Below are positions 55,556 through 64,000 of a DNA stretch of 64,000 nucleotides, piece by piece. The DNA comes from Paenibacillus tundrae (GTDB taxonomy: Bacteria > Bacillota > Bacilli > Paenibacillales > Paenibacillaceae). How positions within the stretch are numbered: position 1 is the stretch's first letter; the number at the start of each line of letters is the position of its first letter. Position numbers and translations under genes: made by a program. The stretch is taken from assembly GCF_030812775.1 (NCBI RefSeq), contig NZ_JAUSTI010000007.1:291710-355709 (forward strand), written 5' to 3'. The notes below the pieces were generated by a model. The model was not told where the DNA came from, ran no database searches, and worked only from the letters and a program-made list of their open reading frames with translations.

Positions 55556-57322
55556 TTGGACACAACAACCGCGCATTATATGCGACTTACAACAGCGAAT
55601 GAGGTTACATTTAAACTACATACACCGGTTCCCGTAACGATCGATACACTATCCACTGTCCTATGTTGCACGCCTCGAAATGTTAAATTCATCTTGCGAA
55701 AGCTGGAAGAGAAAGGCTTTATCCACTGGCAGCCAGGGATCGGCAGAGGTCATCATTCTACATTAACCTTGCTCCACAGTGAGAATGAGGTCATGGAAGA
55801 TCGCTTTTTGGAACTCATGAGGAAAGGTAAGATGAAGGAAGCCATTGAATTCATTGGCACGATGGAGAACAATGAGACTCTTCGGGAACAATTGTTAGAT
55901 TCGTTATATAAACAAATGGGATTTCACAGCCATGCGGAAAGCTCTTCGGGTCAGGATGTTCTGCGTATGATGCGATCACGTAGATTGGCAGATCTCGATC
56001 CCGCATTTGTATATAATGCTTTTGAAACCTACCTGCTTGGGCAGGTATGCAGTACATTGGTGACCTACGATGCCAAAACCGAAACATTCCTGCCTGATCT
56101 AGCCCACATGTGGGAAGGTAGCAAGGATCATCAAGTATGGACCTTCTATTTACGTAAAGGTGTGCGCTTCCACCACAATAGAATGTTGACATCTGAAGAC
56201 GTTGAATTTACATTACAGCGTCTACGAAGTGTAAATAGTCCAGTTATTGGGTTATATCGTGACATTGAACGGATCGAAGTTGCGGGAGATTACTGCATTC
56301 GCTTTTATTTGAGCCGTCCTAATCAATTCTTCTTGCATTTGTTCAGTTGTATTCCAATGACGATCCTCCCGTACGATGTTGATGTATCCAAACAACTCAT
56401 TGGCACGGGGCCTTTTCAGATTAGTGAGATCAATGAGGATTTACTGAAACTAAGCGCATTTGATAACTATTACGGTATTCGTCCTTACCTTGATCAAGTC
56501 CATTTTTGGTTTGTACCGGATCTTGAGTCCAATGAGCGTCACTATGAACTACCCGGAACAGATCGATTGGAGCAATCTACTCACTACGCACAAACCAACA
56601 GTTTCAATTATCCTGCTCTGGGCTGTCAATATATATTGTTCAATTTTAATAAACCTGGTATCTTTCATCATCCCAAGTTTCGGAAAGCAATGAAAATGGT
56701 CTATGATCCTGTTTCACTAGTAGCAGAACTGGGAGGCAATCGCATTACACCTGCAAACAGCCTTTTGCCATGGAAAAGTGCCGAGCATTATTGGATTCCA
56801 TCCTCACTTGAACAAGCACGTGATCTGCTACATAGCAGCGGATATCTGGGTGAGACACTTATATTATCGTACTCGGAGAACAAGGATGTCTTAGCGGCCA
56901 ACTGGCTTCAACAACGAGCACAGCAAATTGGCTTAAATATCGAACTGTCACCGACGAATGAGTGTCTGTATCCTACTAATGCGATGAATGCCGATCTAAT
57001 TTTAGCTGAAGAAATTTTGGAGGAGGATTGGCAATATGGTATGATTCATTTTTTCACGAATCGGTCGAATCACCTTCATATCTGCATGGCACCTCATTCA
57101 ATAGACGAGTTAGAACAAAAACTAGATTCGTTCGGACAGCTTGATAGCCATGAACGTGCACAACTGTTAGATGAAGCCGAGAATTTGCTGAGGGATAATG
57201 ACTGGATTTTACATGGATGTCATATGAACAAACGTGCTCAGCTGAACCAAAGTTTATTTGGCATGCAAACAGCTGATTTTGGCTATATGGACATTTCCAA
57301 GCTGTGGATTAAGGATCAATAG
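55556..57322 (+). CDS. SgrR-like transcriptional regulator with solute-binding domain
   Basis: 588 residues, soluble. The N-terminal winged helix (about 10-90) reads TIDTLSTVLCCTPRNVKFILRKLEEKGFIHWQPGIGRGHHSTL, the SgrR_N pattern. The rest (about 130-585) is a family-5 peptide/nickel-binding-protein fold: YNAFETYLLGQVCSTLVTYD, WTFYLRKGVRFHHNRMLTSEDVEFTLQRL and IGTGPFQI. It has no signal peptide, so the binding domain is a cytoplasmic sensor. I prefer the TTG at 55556 behind AAAGGAG (spacing 11); the frame extends to another TTG at 55508 without a site. It likely controls the divergent MFS gene in response to a peptide or sugar. A bidirectional terminator follows. Confidence 0.85.
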   Translation: MDTTTAHYMRLTTANEVTFKLHTPVPVTIDTLSTVLCCTPRNVKFILRKLEEKGFIHWQPGIGRGHHSTLTLLHSENEVMEDRFLELMRKGKMKEAIEFIGTMENNETLREQLLDSLYKQMGFHSHAESSSGQDVLRMMRSRRLADLDPAFVYNAFETYLLGQVCSTLVTYDAKTETFLPDLAHMWEGSKDHQVWTFYLRKGVRFHHNRMLTSEDVEFTLQRLRSVNSPVIGLYRDIERIEVAGDYCIRFYLSRPNQFFLHLFSCIPMTILPYDVDVSKQLIGTGPFQISEINEDLLKLSAFDNYYGIRPYLDQVHFWFVPDLESNERHYELPGTDRLEQSTHYAQTNSFNYPALGCQYILFNFNKPGIFHHPKFRKAMKMVYDPVSLVAELGGNRITPANSLLPWKSAEHYWIPSSLEQARDLLHSSGYLGETLILSYSENKDVLAANWLQQRAQQIGLNIELSPTNECLYPTNAMNADLILAEEILEEDWQYGMIHFFTNRSNHLHICMAPHSIDELEQKLDSFGQLDSHERAQLLDEAENLLRDNDWILHGCHMNKRAQLNQSLFGMQTADFGYMDISKLWIKDQ

Positions 57323-57385
57323 ACCCTCCAATCAAACATCTATACAACAAAAGTTAACTGTACTCTGATTTGAGTTGTGTCTATA

Positions 57386-57417
57386 TAAAAAAGCCGCCTT
57401 TGTGTAAAGGCGGTTTA
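57386..57417. terminator. Bidirectional terminator
   Basis: CCGCCTTT, loop GTGT, AAAGGCGG, with AAAAAA on the left and TTT on the right; ends the SgrR-like gene and the convergent prenyl-synthase gene. Confidence 0.85.
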
Positions 57418-57551
57418 GCTATCAATATTATTTGGCTGAGTAGATCAGTAACGAGATAACGTGACTTCCGTTAAATACATTTCTCACAGAATACTACAAT
57501 TGTTGTTACTTTGAAACTTAAGAGGTATCCTGTTTCGTTGGCTTGAATGAC

Positions 57552-59933
57552 TTATCGCTCACGCCCAATGATATAATCTAACAAATGTCGGAGAAAAGGA
57601 ATAGTCTTACGCATCTCATGCAAGGCATCCGTAGCCTGGCAGTAGTGTTCCCACATCTCCTTCTTCGCATCTTCTTCACCAAGAATGGATACAAAGGTCG
57701 AGTTGTTGTTCCGCACATCCTGACCTGCTGGTTTGCCGAGCACCAGATGATCTCCGACTAGATCAAGCAGATCATCCTTAATTTGAAAAGCGATACCTGC
57801 ATGATAGGCGAATTTTTTCAGCGTGATGATTTCCGATTCCGGTACCTGAGCCAAAATAGCCGGCATAACGAGTGCCGCTTCAAACGCAATGCCTGTTTTG
57901 TAGAAACAGATCTCGTTCAGTTGCTCCAGGTTCAGCACTTTGCCTTTGGAATTCAAGTCCATCGCCTGCCCCATACACATATCCTCGGCTTTTTGGGCAG
58001 AGTAACGAATGAGAGAAAGTACCGTTTGGGCATCGAAACGATCTAGCGAGGACTGCTCTCCAATAGCTCTTTGGATCAAGTAAAGACCAGTTAATTCTGC
58101 CGTTGCACTATTATGCAAGTGATGCAAAGTGGAGCGGCCGCGTCGAGTTGGTGCATTGTCCTGTGTAGGCAGATCATCGAAAATAAGCGAGGCAGTGTGC
58201 ATATATTCGAGCGATCGCAAGAGCGGTACAATCGCTGCTTCCTGCAAACCGTATTCACGCACTCCCATTACCCAGGTCAGAATGGGCCTTATTCGCTTAC
58301 CATCCCCCTGTAGGCTATAGTTCGCCGCATCAATAAGGATTTCTTTCATTTCATGAAGTCCGTTTGGCTTAGGGATTTGTAGCTCCCTATTGATCTGTTC
58401 ACGAACCGTCCGAATCGTATCTACAAACTCTTGCTTTTCCTTCTTGTCCTGCCGTAGATGAATCACAACCTGATCACGAAGTAATTTATCCAAGAAATCG
58501 ACATCATCGGCTTTCTGTACCATTTTCTGTACAAGTCGGTTGAACTCCGGTTGGCTGGATGCCAGAATGTCCATAATTTCATTATATTTAGGCTGACCCA
58601 GACGTTCTCTACAGCGCTTAAGCCCATTGATGGCACGGTCGAGTATGACTTCACGGGTCTGATCATCTGAATGATATACGTCATGGATCAGGTGCGAGAT
58701 TACAGTCCAATACAGCTCATAAGGATTAATAAGATCCGGTCGCTGATCGCGATACGTCAGATAATATGTGTATGGGGTGACCGCCCCCTCCTTCAGATCA
58801 TCAAACATATCAGCAAAGTCATCCGCAAGTTGATTATAAATCCCATAATAAAAAGTACGTAGATCAAACCCTTCATCCTCTGTCGCACTAAGAACCGAAC
58901 GAACGATTAGTCGTGAAGAAGAAGACTTGATAATGATTGGAATGTATAATTCCTCATTCGAGTAGTGAGGGTTCGATAACGCTTTGGCGCGATCTATCTC
59001 CTGGGATTGAAAAAACACATAAGATTGCTGTAAAAAGGTACGCTGTGTCTCGGGTCGCTGATAATTATGAATGTACTCAAATGCCTCGCGCAACTCCGCA
59101 TGCACATATTGAATGACATCGTGATGCTCCCCCTTCCACTCTTTGATGTCTGGAACAACACCTGTCAGGAGTGCTTCACGGATCATAAGAGAATACTGTT
59201 CCTTCTCTTCTATAGTGAGTGCCTGCGAATCCAACAAATCATCAATAAATGGATAGGTTAATCCGTAAGAATACCCCAACCGAATTGCTGCATCTAATCG
59301 CTGAACACGTTCATCAGAGGGTGTCTCTTCATTCATATCATCCGTAACGTGAAGTACGACACCAAGAATGATTTTGATCAGCTTACGCTGTGCATTCTCT
59401 GCATCCAATTCCTCAGGAATGTTAGCTGCCACGCTCTTCAGTTTGTTCATTACCCAGATGACTGCAGATTCTACATTCTCCTTCTGAGACCAGCGATACA
59501 AGGCAGCCAAACTGATATAATCCGGCTCACTGTTCGATTGGGATGCAGATTGTAAAAAGTACCGTTTGGTATCCTGAACAACTCGCTGAATGCGAGCCGG
59601 TGTATCTGGAGAATCCAGCGCTTTTCCTAAATCTCTCATATAAATATACGAAATACTGCGATCTAGATAATCGTCTAATTTCCCCGACACATTCAACCAG
59701 TGAATATAACGCTGAACGTCTTGAGGGTCTGGTTTTCGTTTACTTCGTGATAGGAAGGACAACCAAGGAAAGCGATGAATGTGTTTCTTTTGCCATACAT
59801 GAATATCTTGTGTAAGTTCAGTCGTATACGTATGATTCATAAGCTGTTCATGGAGGGAAGCAAAGTACTGCGCTGCCTTTTGCTCGGCTTGCCCATACTC
59901 TGCATCAACTCGCTCAATCAATGCGTTATTCAT
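57552..59933 (-). CDS. Polyprenyl synthase fusion: C-terminal isoprenyl diphosphate synthase with long N-terminal Asp-rich helical region
   Basis: 793 residues, soluble, all helical. The C-terminal quarter (about 520-793) is a standard trans-isoprenyl diphosphate synthase: GDGKRIRP (543-550), first Asp motif DDLPTQD (586-592) followed by RRGRST, GQAMDL (655-660), second motif DDLLD (720-724). Normal enzymes are about 300 residues. Residues 1-510 are an additional helical region with Asp-rich motifs DDYLD (87-91), DDLLD (231-235) and DDFADMFDD (371-379); 371 onward (LADDFADMFDDLKEGAVTP) resembles a second-motif tail. Motif spacing of 144 and 140 residues parallels the 134 in the C-terminal domain, suggesting a second synthase- or terpene-synthase-like domain. 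Start: ATG after GAGG. No squalene, hopene or quinone gene is nearby, so the product is unknown. Confidence 0.85.
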   Translation of the reverse strand: MNNALIERVDAEYGQAEQKAAQYFASLHEQLMNHTYTTELTQDIHVWQKKHIHRFPWLSFLSRSKRKPDPQDVQRYIHWLNVSGKLDDYLDRSISYIYMRDLGKALDSPDTPARIQRVVQDTKRYFLQSASQSNSEPDYISLAALYRWSQKENVESAVIWVMNKLKSVAANIPEELDAENAQRKLIKIILGVVLHVTDDMNEETPSDERVQRLDAAIRLGYSYGLTYPFIDDLLDSQALTIEEKEQYSLMIREALLTGVVPDIKEWKGEHHDVIQYVHAELREAFEYIHNYQRPETQRTFLQQSYVFFQSQEIDRAKALSNPHYSNEELYIPIIIKSSSSRLIVRSVLSATEDEGFDLRTFYYGIYNQLADDFADMFDDLKEGAVTPYTYYLTYRDQRPDLINPYELYWTVISHLIHDVYHSDDQTREVILDRAINGLKRCRERLGQPKYNEIMDILASSQPEFNRLVQKMVQKADDVDFLDKLLRDQVVIHLRQDKKEKQEFVDTIRTVREQINRELQIPKPNGLHEMKEILIDAANYSLQGDGKRIRPILTWVMGVREYGLQEAAIVPLLRSLEYMHTASLIFDDLPTQDNAPTRRGRSTLHHLHNSATAELTGLYLIQRAIGEQSSLDRFDAQTVLSLIRYSAQKAEDMCMGQAMDLNSKGKVLNLEQLNEICFYKTGIAFEAALVMPAILAQVPESEIITLKKFAYHAGIAFQIKDDLLDLVGDHLVLGKPAGQDVRNNNSTFVSILGEEDAKKEMWEHYCQATDALHEMRKTIPFLRHLLDYIIGRER

Positions 59934-60057
59934 AGGATGAAATACCTCAACTTCTATTAGTGTTAATTTCGTCAGCTCATGTTCTTAATTGGTATAAGGC
60001 GATATCACATTTTGGTTACGAAATTGATACGTATGTTCAACCTACTGCAAATCACAT

Positions 60058-60855
60058 TTATAAAATAGTAGACCACACCTTCACCGCGGTAAATGCGATA
60101 AGCACAATTAATCCATATCTTAGCAATTTCACATTAATCATCGAACTTACTCTGGAACCCAGGGCAGCGCCAATCAGGCTACCAATGACAGTATATATGA
60201 TGGGCTCAAGCGATATATTCCCTCCTGAGATTTTCCCGAGAACGCCCCCAATAGCTGATATGAATACGATCGCAAGCGATGAGGCAATGGTTATTCGGAT
60301 TGGAATACGGAGTACTGTGAGCATTATCGGAATAAGAATGAACGCTCCGCCTGCTCCTACAATACCTGAGACGATACCAACTGCTCCAGCAGTAACTGAA
60401 GCAATGCCTTTGTTAAATTTAAAATCTTCAGAGCTATCTATCGTTCCTCTGCTAGGGATTAGCATAAGAACAATCGCAATCACCGCCAAAATCCCATAGA
60501 TCAGATTAATCACTTGCTCGCTCAGATAACCGGATACCGACCCTCCGATTAGACTGCCCACAAGAATGCTGGTTCCCATATATCCGACTAGACCTTGATG
60601 AATATACGACTTCAGATGTGGTGTACGTCTTTGTTTTCGCTGATAGGCAATCACCCCAGACAATGAGGCAAAAAACACCTGAAACATACTAATCGAAGAT
60701 ACTTCATGTGCCGAGAAAGGCTGCAATCCTACGAGTGAAGGAACATACAGCAAAAGTGGGTAATTTATGATTGCTCCGCCTATACCTAACAATCCGGAGA
60801 AGAATGAACCCGTTAGACCAAGTATAAACATGATGATAAAAAGCATAACATCCAT
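60058..60855 (-). CDS. TauE/SafE family membrane permease
   Basis: 265 residues with about eight hydrophobic segments. The opening ILGLTGSFFSGLLGIGGAIINYPLLL and the internal repeat GIVSGIVGAGGAFILIPIML are the duplicated GxxxGxxGxGG motif of the TauE/SafE family. Members move sulfite, sulfoacetate or other anions across the membrane; direction and substrate here are unknown. It precedes the prenyl-synthase gene by about 120 bases on the same strand but has no functional link to it. A divergent zinc-ribbon micro-gene starts 113 bases away. The start has GGGAG upstream. Confidence 0.9.
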   Translation of the reverse strand: MDVMLFIIMFILGLTGSFFSGLLGIGGAIINYPLLLYVPSLVGLQPFSAHEVSSISMFQVFFASLSGVIAYQRKQRRTPHLKSYIHQGLVGYMGTSILVGSLIGGSVSGYLSEQVINLIYGILAVIAIVLMLIPSRGTIDSSEDFKFNKGIASVTAGAVGIVSGIVGAGGAFILIPIMLTVLRIPIRITIASSLAIVFISAIGGVLGKISGGNISLEPIIYTVIGSLIGAALGSRVSSMINVKLLRYGLIVLIAFTAVKVWSTIL

Positions 60856-60968
60856 CGGTTTTTCTCCCTTTCAAAATTCCGCAAAAAATATAACGAAAAC
60901 AGTATACGTCTGCCCCAAAATCGGATATAATAATCCCAAGTAAATTAATCCGAAATGAGTGATTAAGC

Positions 60969-61139
60969 ATGTTCAACGTGTTGAAGACTCTTTTTGATAA
61001 CAATTGTCCACACTGCAACGAAAAATTACAAGTTCAACACGATGGCGTTTGCTCTACAAAAGCCTGCTCTAATTGTCAATACAAGGAAGAAAGCTATGGC
61101 TCTCTTGGAGTACGCATTGTTTATGACACCACAAAATGA
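60969..61139 (+). CDS. Zinc-ribbon micro-protein (56 aa)
   Basis: A 56-residue frame with two CxxC pairs: NNCPHCNEKL (Cys 13/16) and KACSNCQYKEES (Cys 33/36), plus Cys 28. The spacing fits a zinc ribbon followed by a short strand-rich tail (YGSLGVRIVYD). The ATG at 60969 has only a weak site (GAGTGA). It has natural codon use, ends in TGA, and a terminator follows 80 bases later, so it looks like a real short gene. Divergent from the TauE/SafE permease. Similar anonymous zinc-ribbon proteins occur in Paenibacillus; function unknown. Confidence 0.7.
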   Translation: MFNVLKTLFDNNCPHCNEKLQVQHDGVCSTKACSNCQYKEESYGSLGVRIVYDTTK

Positions 61140-61221
61140 TAAAACATATCTGTTTATTGTATCACGATCGTTGATGACACCATAACATTTCTTTCAATTT
61201 GGTATGGATTAAGATAAATAG

Positions 61222-61260
61222 AAAACGGTGCGAACGATTAATCGTTCAGCACCGTTTTTT
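61222..61260. terminator. Bidirectional terminator
   Basis: AAAACGGTGC..AACGAT / ATCGTT..GCACCGTTTT with extra T. Serves the zinc-ribbon gene and the convergent SDR gene. Confidence 0.9.
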
Positions 61261-61330
61261 GATTTTTTTTGGTAAATTGCATCTGCTAAAGCTAACATAC
61301 TTAACATCCTCTTAATGTAAGCCTTACACC

Positions 61331-62086
61331 TTACCTCGTTTTGAAGCTTAAGAATCCGTCATCGACTGCAACTGTTGATCCATTTACCGCACTTGCTGCA
61401 TCACTGAACAGGAACGTAACGACACTGGCAACCTTTTCAGGCTGAATGAGTTTACCACTCATATGTTGCGAAGCAAGCGCATCCTTAACCTCTTGATTGT
61501 CACCAAGAATCGGTGTATTAATGAAACCCGGGGCAACGCCAACTACACGGATGCCATGCTCTGCGAGTTCAAGCGCGCCGGATTTAGACATCATCACAAC
61601 AGCTGCTTTCGCTGCATTGTAGTTGAAACTCCCTACTGCTGCCACACTTCCGTAGATGGAGGCTGTATTAACAATAGTTCCTGACACGTTCAATTCAACC
61701 ATCTTCTTCGCACCATAGTACATCCCATAGTAAACACTATGCTGATCTACATCGATGACTCTGTGATAGGATTCTGGATCCATCTCCAGAAAAGGTTTTA
61801 CAAGCCCAATTCCGGCATTATTGAAAATACCACTGAGTGTCCCGAATGTATCAACTGTCCAATCGACAAGCGCCTTGATCTCATCGCCCTTGGATACATC
61901 GACTTTGTATGCCGCTGCTGTTCCACCGCCTGCTTCAATCGAAGCAGCAACCTGCTTTGCACCTTCTTCATTGAAATCCGCTACGACAATCGTTGCTCCC
62001 TGATCTGACAGTTGAAGTGCTGTTTCTCTACCAATACCACTTGCGCCACCGGTAATAATAATAACTTTTCCATGATGTTCAGCCAT
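61331..62086 (-). CDS. Short-chain dehydrogenase/reductase (SDR), classical type
   Basis: 251 residues. Cofactor motif TGGASGIG (12-19), NNAG (89-92), catalytic Ser 143, Tyr 156 and Lys 160 (NTASIYGS; FNYNAAK). The Asp after the second strand (VVADFN) suggests NAD(H) preference. The C-terminal GSTVAVDDGFLSF closes the fold. Classical SDRs oxidise or reduce small alcohols; the substrate cannot be read off. AAAGGAG precedes the ATG. Monocistronic. Confidence 0.92.
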   Translation of the reverse strand: MAEHHGKVIIITGGASGIGRETALQLSDQGATIVVADFNEEGAKQVAASIEAGGGTAAAYKVDVSKGDEIKALVDWTVDTFGTLSGIFNNAGIGLVKPFLEMDPESYHRVIDVDQHSVYYGMYYGAKKMVELNVSGTIVNTASIYGSVAAVGSFNYNAAKAAVVMMSKSGALELAEHGIRVVGVAPGFINTPILGDNQEVKDALASQHMSGKLIQPEKVASVVTFLFSDAASAVNGSTVAVDDGFLSFKTR

Positions 62087-62245
62087 AAATAGATCTCCTT
62101 TGGGTACATGATCTCGAATACGATTTACACCTTAGTGTAACTTTTACCCAAAATGAATATTCATGCCTCCCATAAAAGCCAATAACGGGTTAGATCATGA
62201 GCTAGATTATTGCGTCAGAGCATATAATAGTCGGAGTATTCCCTT

Positions 62246-62713
62246 TTACTCACTCTGAAGACCGCTTAACGGATCACTCAAACGATTAATATTGGAAATT
62301 AATTCAGGTATCCCTGTCTTCTCCCAATTTTCAGTTGTGAACCCTTGCTCAGCAATTGTCGTTTCCCATTGGTTGATGACTTCCGTAAGTTGATCATTAT
62401 AACCCACCAGATTCTCATGAATGCTCTCTCCAATTGCAGGTGCAGTTAATTGTGAGAACTCACTAGCCTCAGCTTGAATGTGGTCGATCTTCTCTTGAAT
62501 CTGAGTGGTTACCTCTGCATTATTAACTGCTTGGGAAGCAAGCTGCTGCAGCTCTGCTCCCGCGCTGGATATTTGTTCTATATATTCTGTAGCTCCACTG
62601 ACGTAATTCAAACTTTCATTCGCTTGTTCAACGACAGAGCAGGCGGAAATTACGAAAAGACTTGAAGCAAGAAGCCCTGTCAGCATCCAGCTACGTTTTC
62701 TAATTTTGATCAT
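62246..62713 (-). CDS. Small lipoprotein, DUF6376-like
   Basis: 155 residues. Signal peptide with lipobox ISAC (Cys 25). The mature part starts SVVEQANESLNYVSGATEYIEQISS and is helical, with SQLTAPAIGESIHENLVGYNDQLTEVINQW as its conserved core. This matches the DUF6376 lipoproteins of Bacillus and Paenibacillus as I remember them; function unknown. AAGGAG precedes the ATG. It lies alone on the outer face of the membrane. Confidence 0.72.
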   Translation of the reverse strand: MIKIRKRSWMLTGLLASSLFVISACSVVEQANESLNYVSGATEYIEQISSAGAELQQLASQAVNNAEVTTQIQEKIDHIQAEASEFSQLTAPAIGESIHENLVGYNDQLTEVINQWETTIAEQGFTTENWEKTGIPELISNINRLSDPLSGLQSE

Positions 62714-62867
62714 GAAATCTCTCCTTTTTTCTAAAATTCAAACTAAAATTAAAGTCATTTTCACATCCATGATAGCTGTTTAATCCACCTTATGGCAAAT
62801 GTAGCCTCCATTTAGGACAATTAAGATGTATAATATAATCATCATACGATAAAGGGATGTCTTGCAT

Positions 62868-63836
62868 ATGCTTCAAGCATTGAATCAACGCTTGAACCGC
62901 ATTATGCCACTCATTACTCCAGTCAGTATTGTTATTGGTGTACTATGCGGTAGTTTTCTTTCTTCTTATACCTTTTTGTCACCATGGTTGTTTGCCTTCA
63001 TGACCTTTGCGGGAAGTATCAGTCTGGGGATACGAGATTTTCTGAATGTCCTGAAGAAACCTTTTCCGTTATTTGTTTGTTTGTTTATTTTACATTTAGC
63101 AATGCCTGTAATAGCGTTAGGGATGGGTCATTTGGTTTTCCCAACAGATGCATATACGATTACTGGGCTTGTTCTTGCCGCAGTTATTCCAACAGGTATC
63201 AGCAGCTTCATCTGGGTCAGTATCTATCGAGGCAACATTGCACTGACTCTTTCCATCATCCTTATTGATACAATGCTTGCTCCCTTTGTAGTTCCAGGGG
63301 TGCTGTCACTGTTGATCGGCACAAGTGTATCATTGGACACCGCTGCCATGATGAGCAGTCTGTTCTGGATGATCGTTGTCCCTTCACTGGTTGGCATGCT
63401 GTTAAATGAATGGACCAAGGGTAAAATTGTTCCCGTCTGGGGACCAAGATTGAATCCGTTATCCAAACTATTTATGGCAGCCGTCGTTGCGATTAATGGC
63501 TCTGTGGTTGCACCTTACTTAGCTAATTTCAACTGGAAATTAGCTGGTCTTGCAGTGATTATTGTTTTTCTCGCATCATTTGGCTATGCCCTAAGTTATT
63601 TCATTGCCCGAGTACTCGGCTGGGATGAGGCCGATCAGGTCGCACTGGTCTTTAACGGAGGCATGCGTAACATTAGTGCTGGTGCGGTACTGGCTGTTAC
63701 TTATTTTCCACCACCCGTTGCGGTTCCCGTTGTACTCGGTATGGTGTTCCAGCAGATGCTCGCTTCCTTATCAGGGTACCTATTGGGTCGTCGTTCTCAA
63801 CTGCTGCAGAAGTCAGATAAGACATCCGCTGCATAA
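62868..63836 (+). CDS. Bile-acid:sodium symporter (BASS) family transporter
   Basis: 322 residues with about nine to ten hydrophobic helices. The FAGSISLGIRDFLNVLKKP opening, the crossing-helix stretch VIPTGISSFIWVSIYRGNIALTLSIILIDTM and the second crossing segment FNGGMRNISAGAVLA are BASS-family features. The usual E in the ion-binding site near helix 9 is replaced by N (GGMRN), as in many bacterial homologues. By family it moves organic acids with sodium. The ATG at 62868 lies 11 bases after AAAGGG; a TTG two codons earlier is closer to the site and is a real alternative. Confidence 0.88.
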   Translation: MLQALNQRLNRIMPLITPVSIVIGVLCGSFLSSYTFLSPWLFAFMTFAGSISLGIRDFLNVLKKPFPLFVCLFILHLAMPVIALGMGHLVFPTDAYTITGLVLAAVIPTGISSFIWVSIYRGNIALTLSIILIDTMLAPFVVPGVLSLLIGTSVSLDTAAMMSSLFWMIVVPSLVGMLLNEWTKGKIVPVWGPRLNPLSKLFMAAVVAINGSVVAPYLANFNWKLAGLAVIIVFLASFGYALSYFIARVLGWDEADQVALVFNGGMRNISAGAVLAVTYFPPPVAVPVVLGMVFQQMLASLSGYLLGRRSQLLQKSDKTSAA

Positions 63837-63903
63837 CAACATCGTACGATGATGTATCATCATGCCAAAAGATCTGTAAACGACAAAAAAAACCATCACC
63901 AGG

Positions 63904-64000
63904 TGTGGTATTATCCCCTTTAAGTAGACACTTAAAAAAACCTTCATGTTATCATGAGGGTTCAAGTGAGACTTGGAGGGGATATTTTTTTATGGCGAAA
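63904..64000 (+). mobile_element. Probable left end of an IS3-family (IS150-like) element, cut by the window edge
   Basis: Starting TGTGGTATTATCCCC and continuing TTTAAGTAGACA (63904-63930), the segment resembles IS150-group left ends (TGT..CCCC..AAGTTAGACA). A hairpin with arms AACCTTCATG and CATGAGGGTT follows, then GGAGGGG and an ATG at 63992 opening a frame that begins M-A-K, as IS3 OrfA proteins often do. Confidence 0.5.
63992..64000 (+). CDS. Start of an open frame running off the window
   Basis: Only three codons (M-A-K) are visible, with GGAGGGG 10-12 bases upstream. Most likely the first orf of the IS3-type element; no family can be judged from this. Confidence 0.35.

Overview
The window looks like the chromosome of a Paenibacillus or close relative. 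Codon use is low to mid GC, Shine-Dalgarno sites are strong (AGGAGG type) and TTG/GTG starts are frequent. The content fits: Lpl/Yes-type sugar uptake with its own YesM/YesN two-component system, large secreted modular enzymes, a copper-amine-oxidase stalk-domain protein, a DUF4023 micro-protein, and many small regulator-plus-transporter pairs. No rRNA, tRNA, CRISPR array or prophage block was seen. The only mobile-element signals are a probable IS3-type left end at the extreme right and a suspected IS-derived fragment near 52.9 kb.

Layout. 1-3.1 kb: 3' part of a drug-efflux MFS gene, an N-terminally truncated aminoglycoside-phosphotransferase-like gene with GC-rich composition, and a GntR/FadR regulator. 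3.4-8.6 kb: a 1734-residue secreted subtilisin-like protease. 9.4-16 kb: GH29 fucosidase divergent from an AraC regulator; a pentapeptide-repeat protein; DUF3817; and a LacI regulator divergent from a GH1 6-phospho-beta-glucosidase. 16-24 kb: PanE-like reductase divergent from a TetR regulator; a 1117-residue DUF5107/TPR protein; an MFS exporter with a TrmB regulator; a DUF4023 micro-gene.

24-38 kb is one functional locus for arabinose-rich polysaccharide: solute-binding lipoprotein, YesN response regulator, YesM sensor kinase, two Lpl-type permeases, a cytoplasmic LamG-Ig-GH51 arabinofuranosidase and, divergently, a secreted GH43-Ig-LamG arabinanase. The secreted arabinanase would cut the polymer, the ABC importer (no ATPase gene here) would bring in oligosaccharides, and GH51 would release arabinose inside. 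Two cre-like sites suggest CcpA control.

38-64 kb is a mosaic: metE with a LysR-like operator, alpha/beta hydrolase, kinase-like protein, an LmrA/LmrB-like TetR+MFS pair with visible operators, an XRE-cupin regulator divergent from a LysE-type exporter with duplicated palindromes, a thioredoxin-reductase-like flavoprotein, ctaB, a heterodimeric ABC exporter, an MFS gene divergent from an SgrR-like solute-sensing regulator, a 793-residue polyprenyl-synthase fusion, TauE/SafE permease, a zinc-ribbon micro-gene, SDR, a lipoprotein and a BASS-family transporter.

The most unusual items are the long polyprenyl-synthase fusion with five Asp-rich motifs (57.5-59.9 kb), the structured leader of the arabinanase gene, the duplicated operators of the XRE/LysE pair, the DUF5107/TPR protein, and the SgrR/MFS pair in a Gram-positive.
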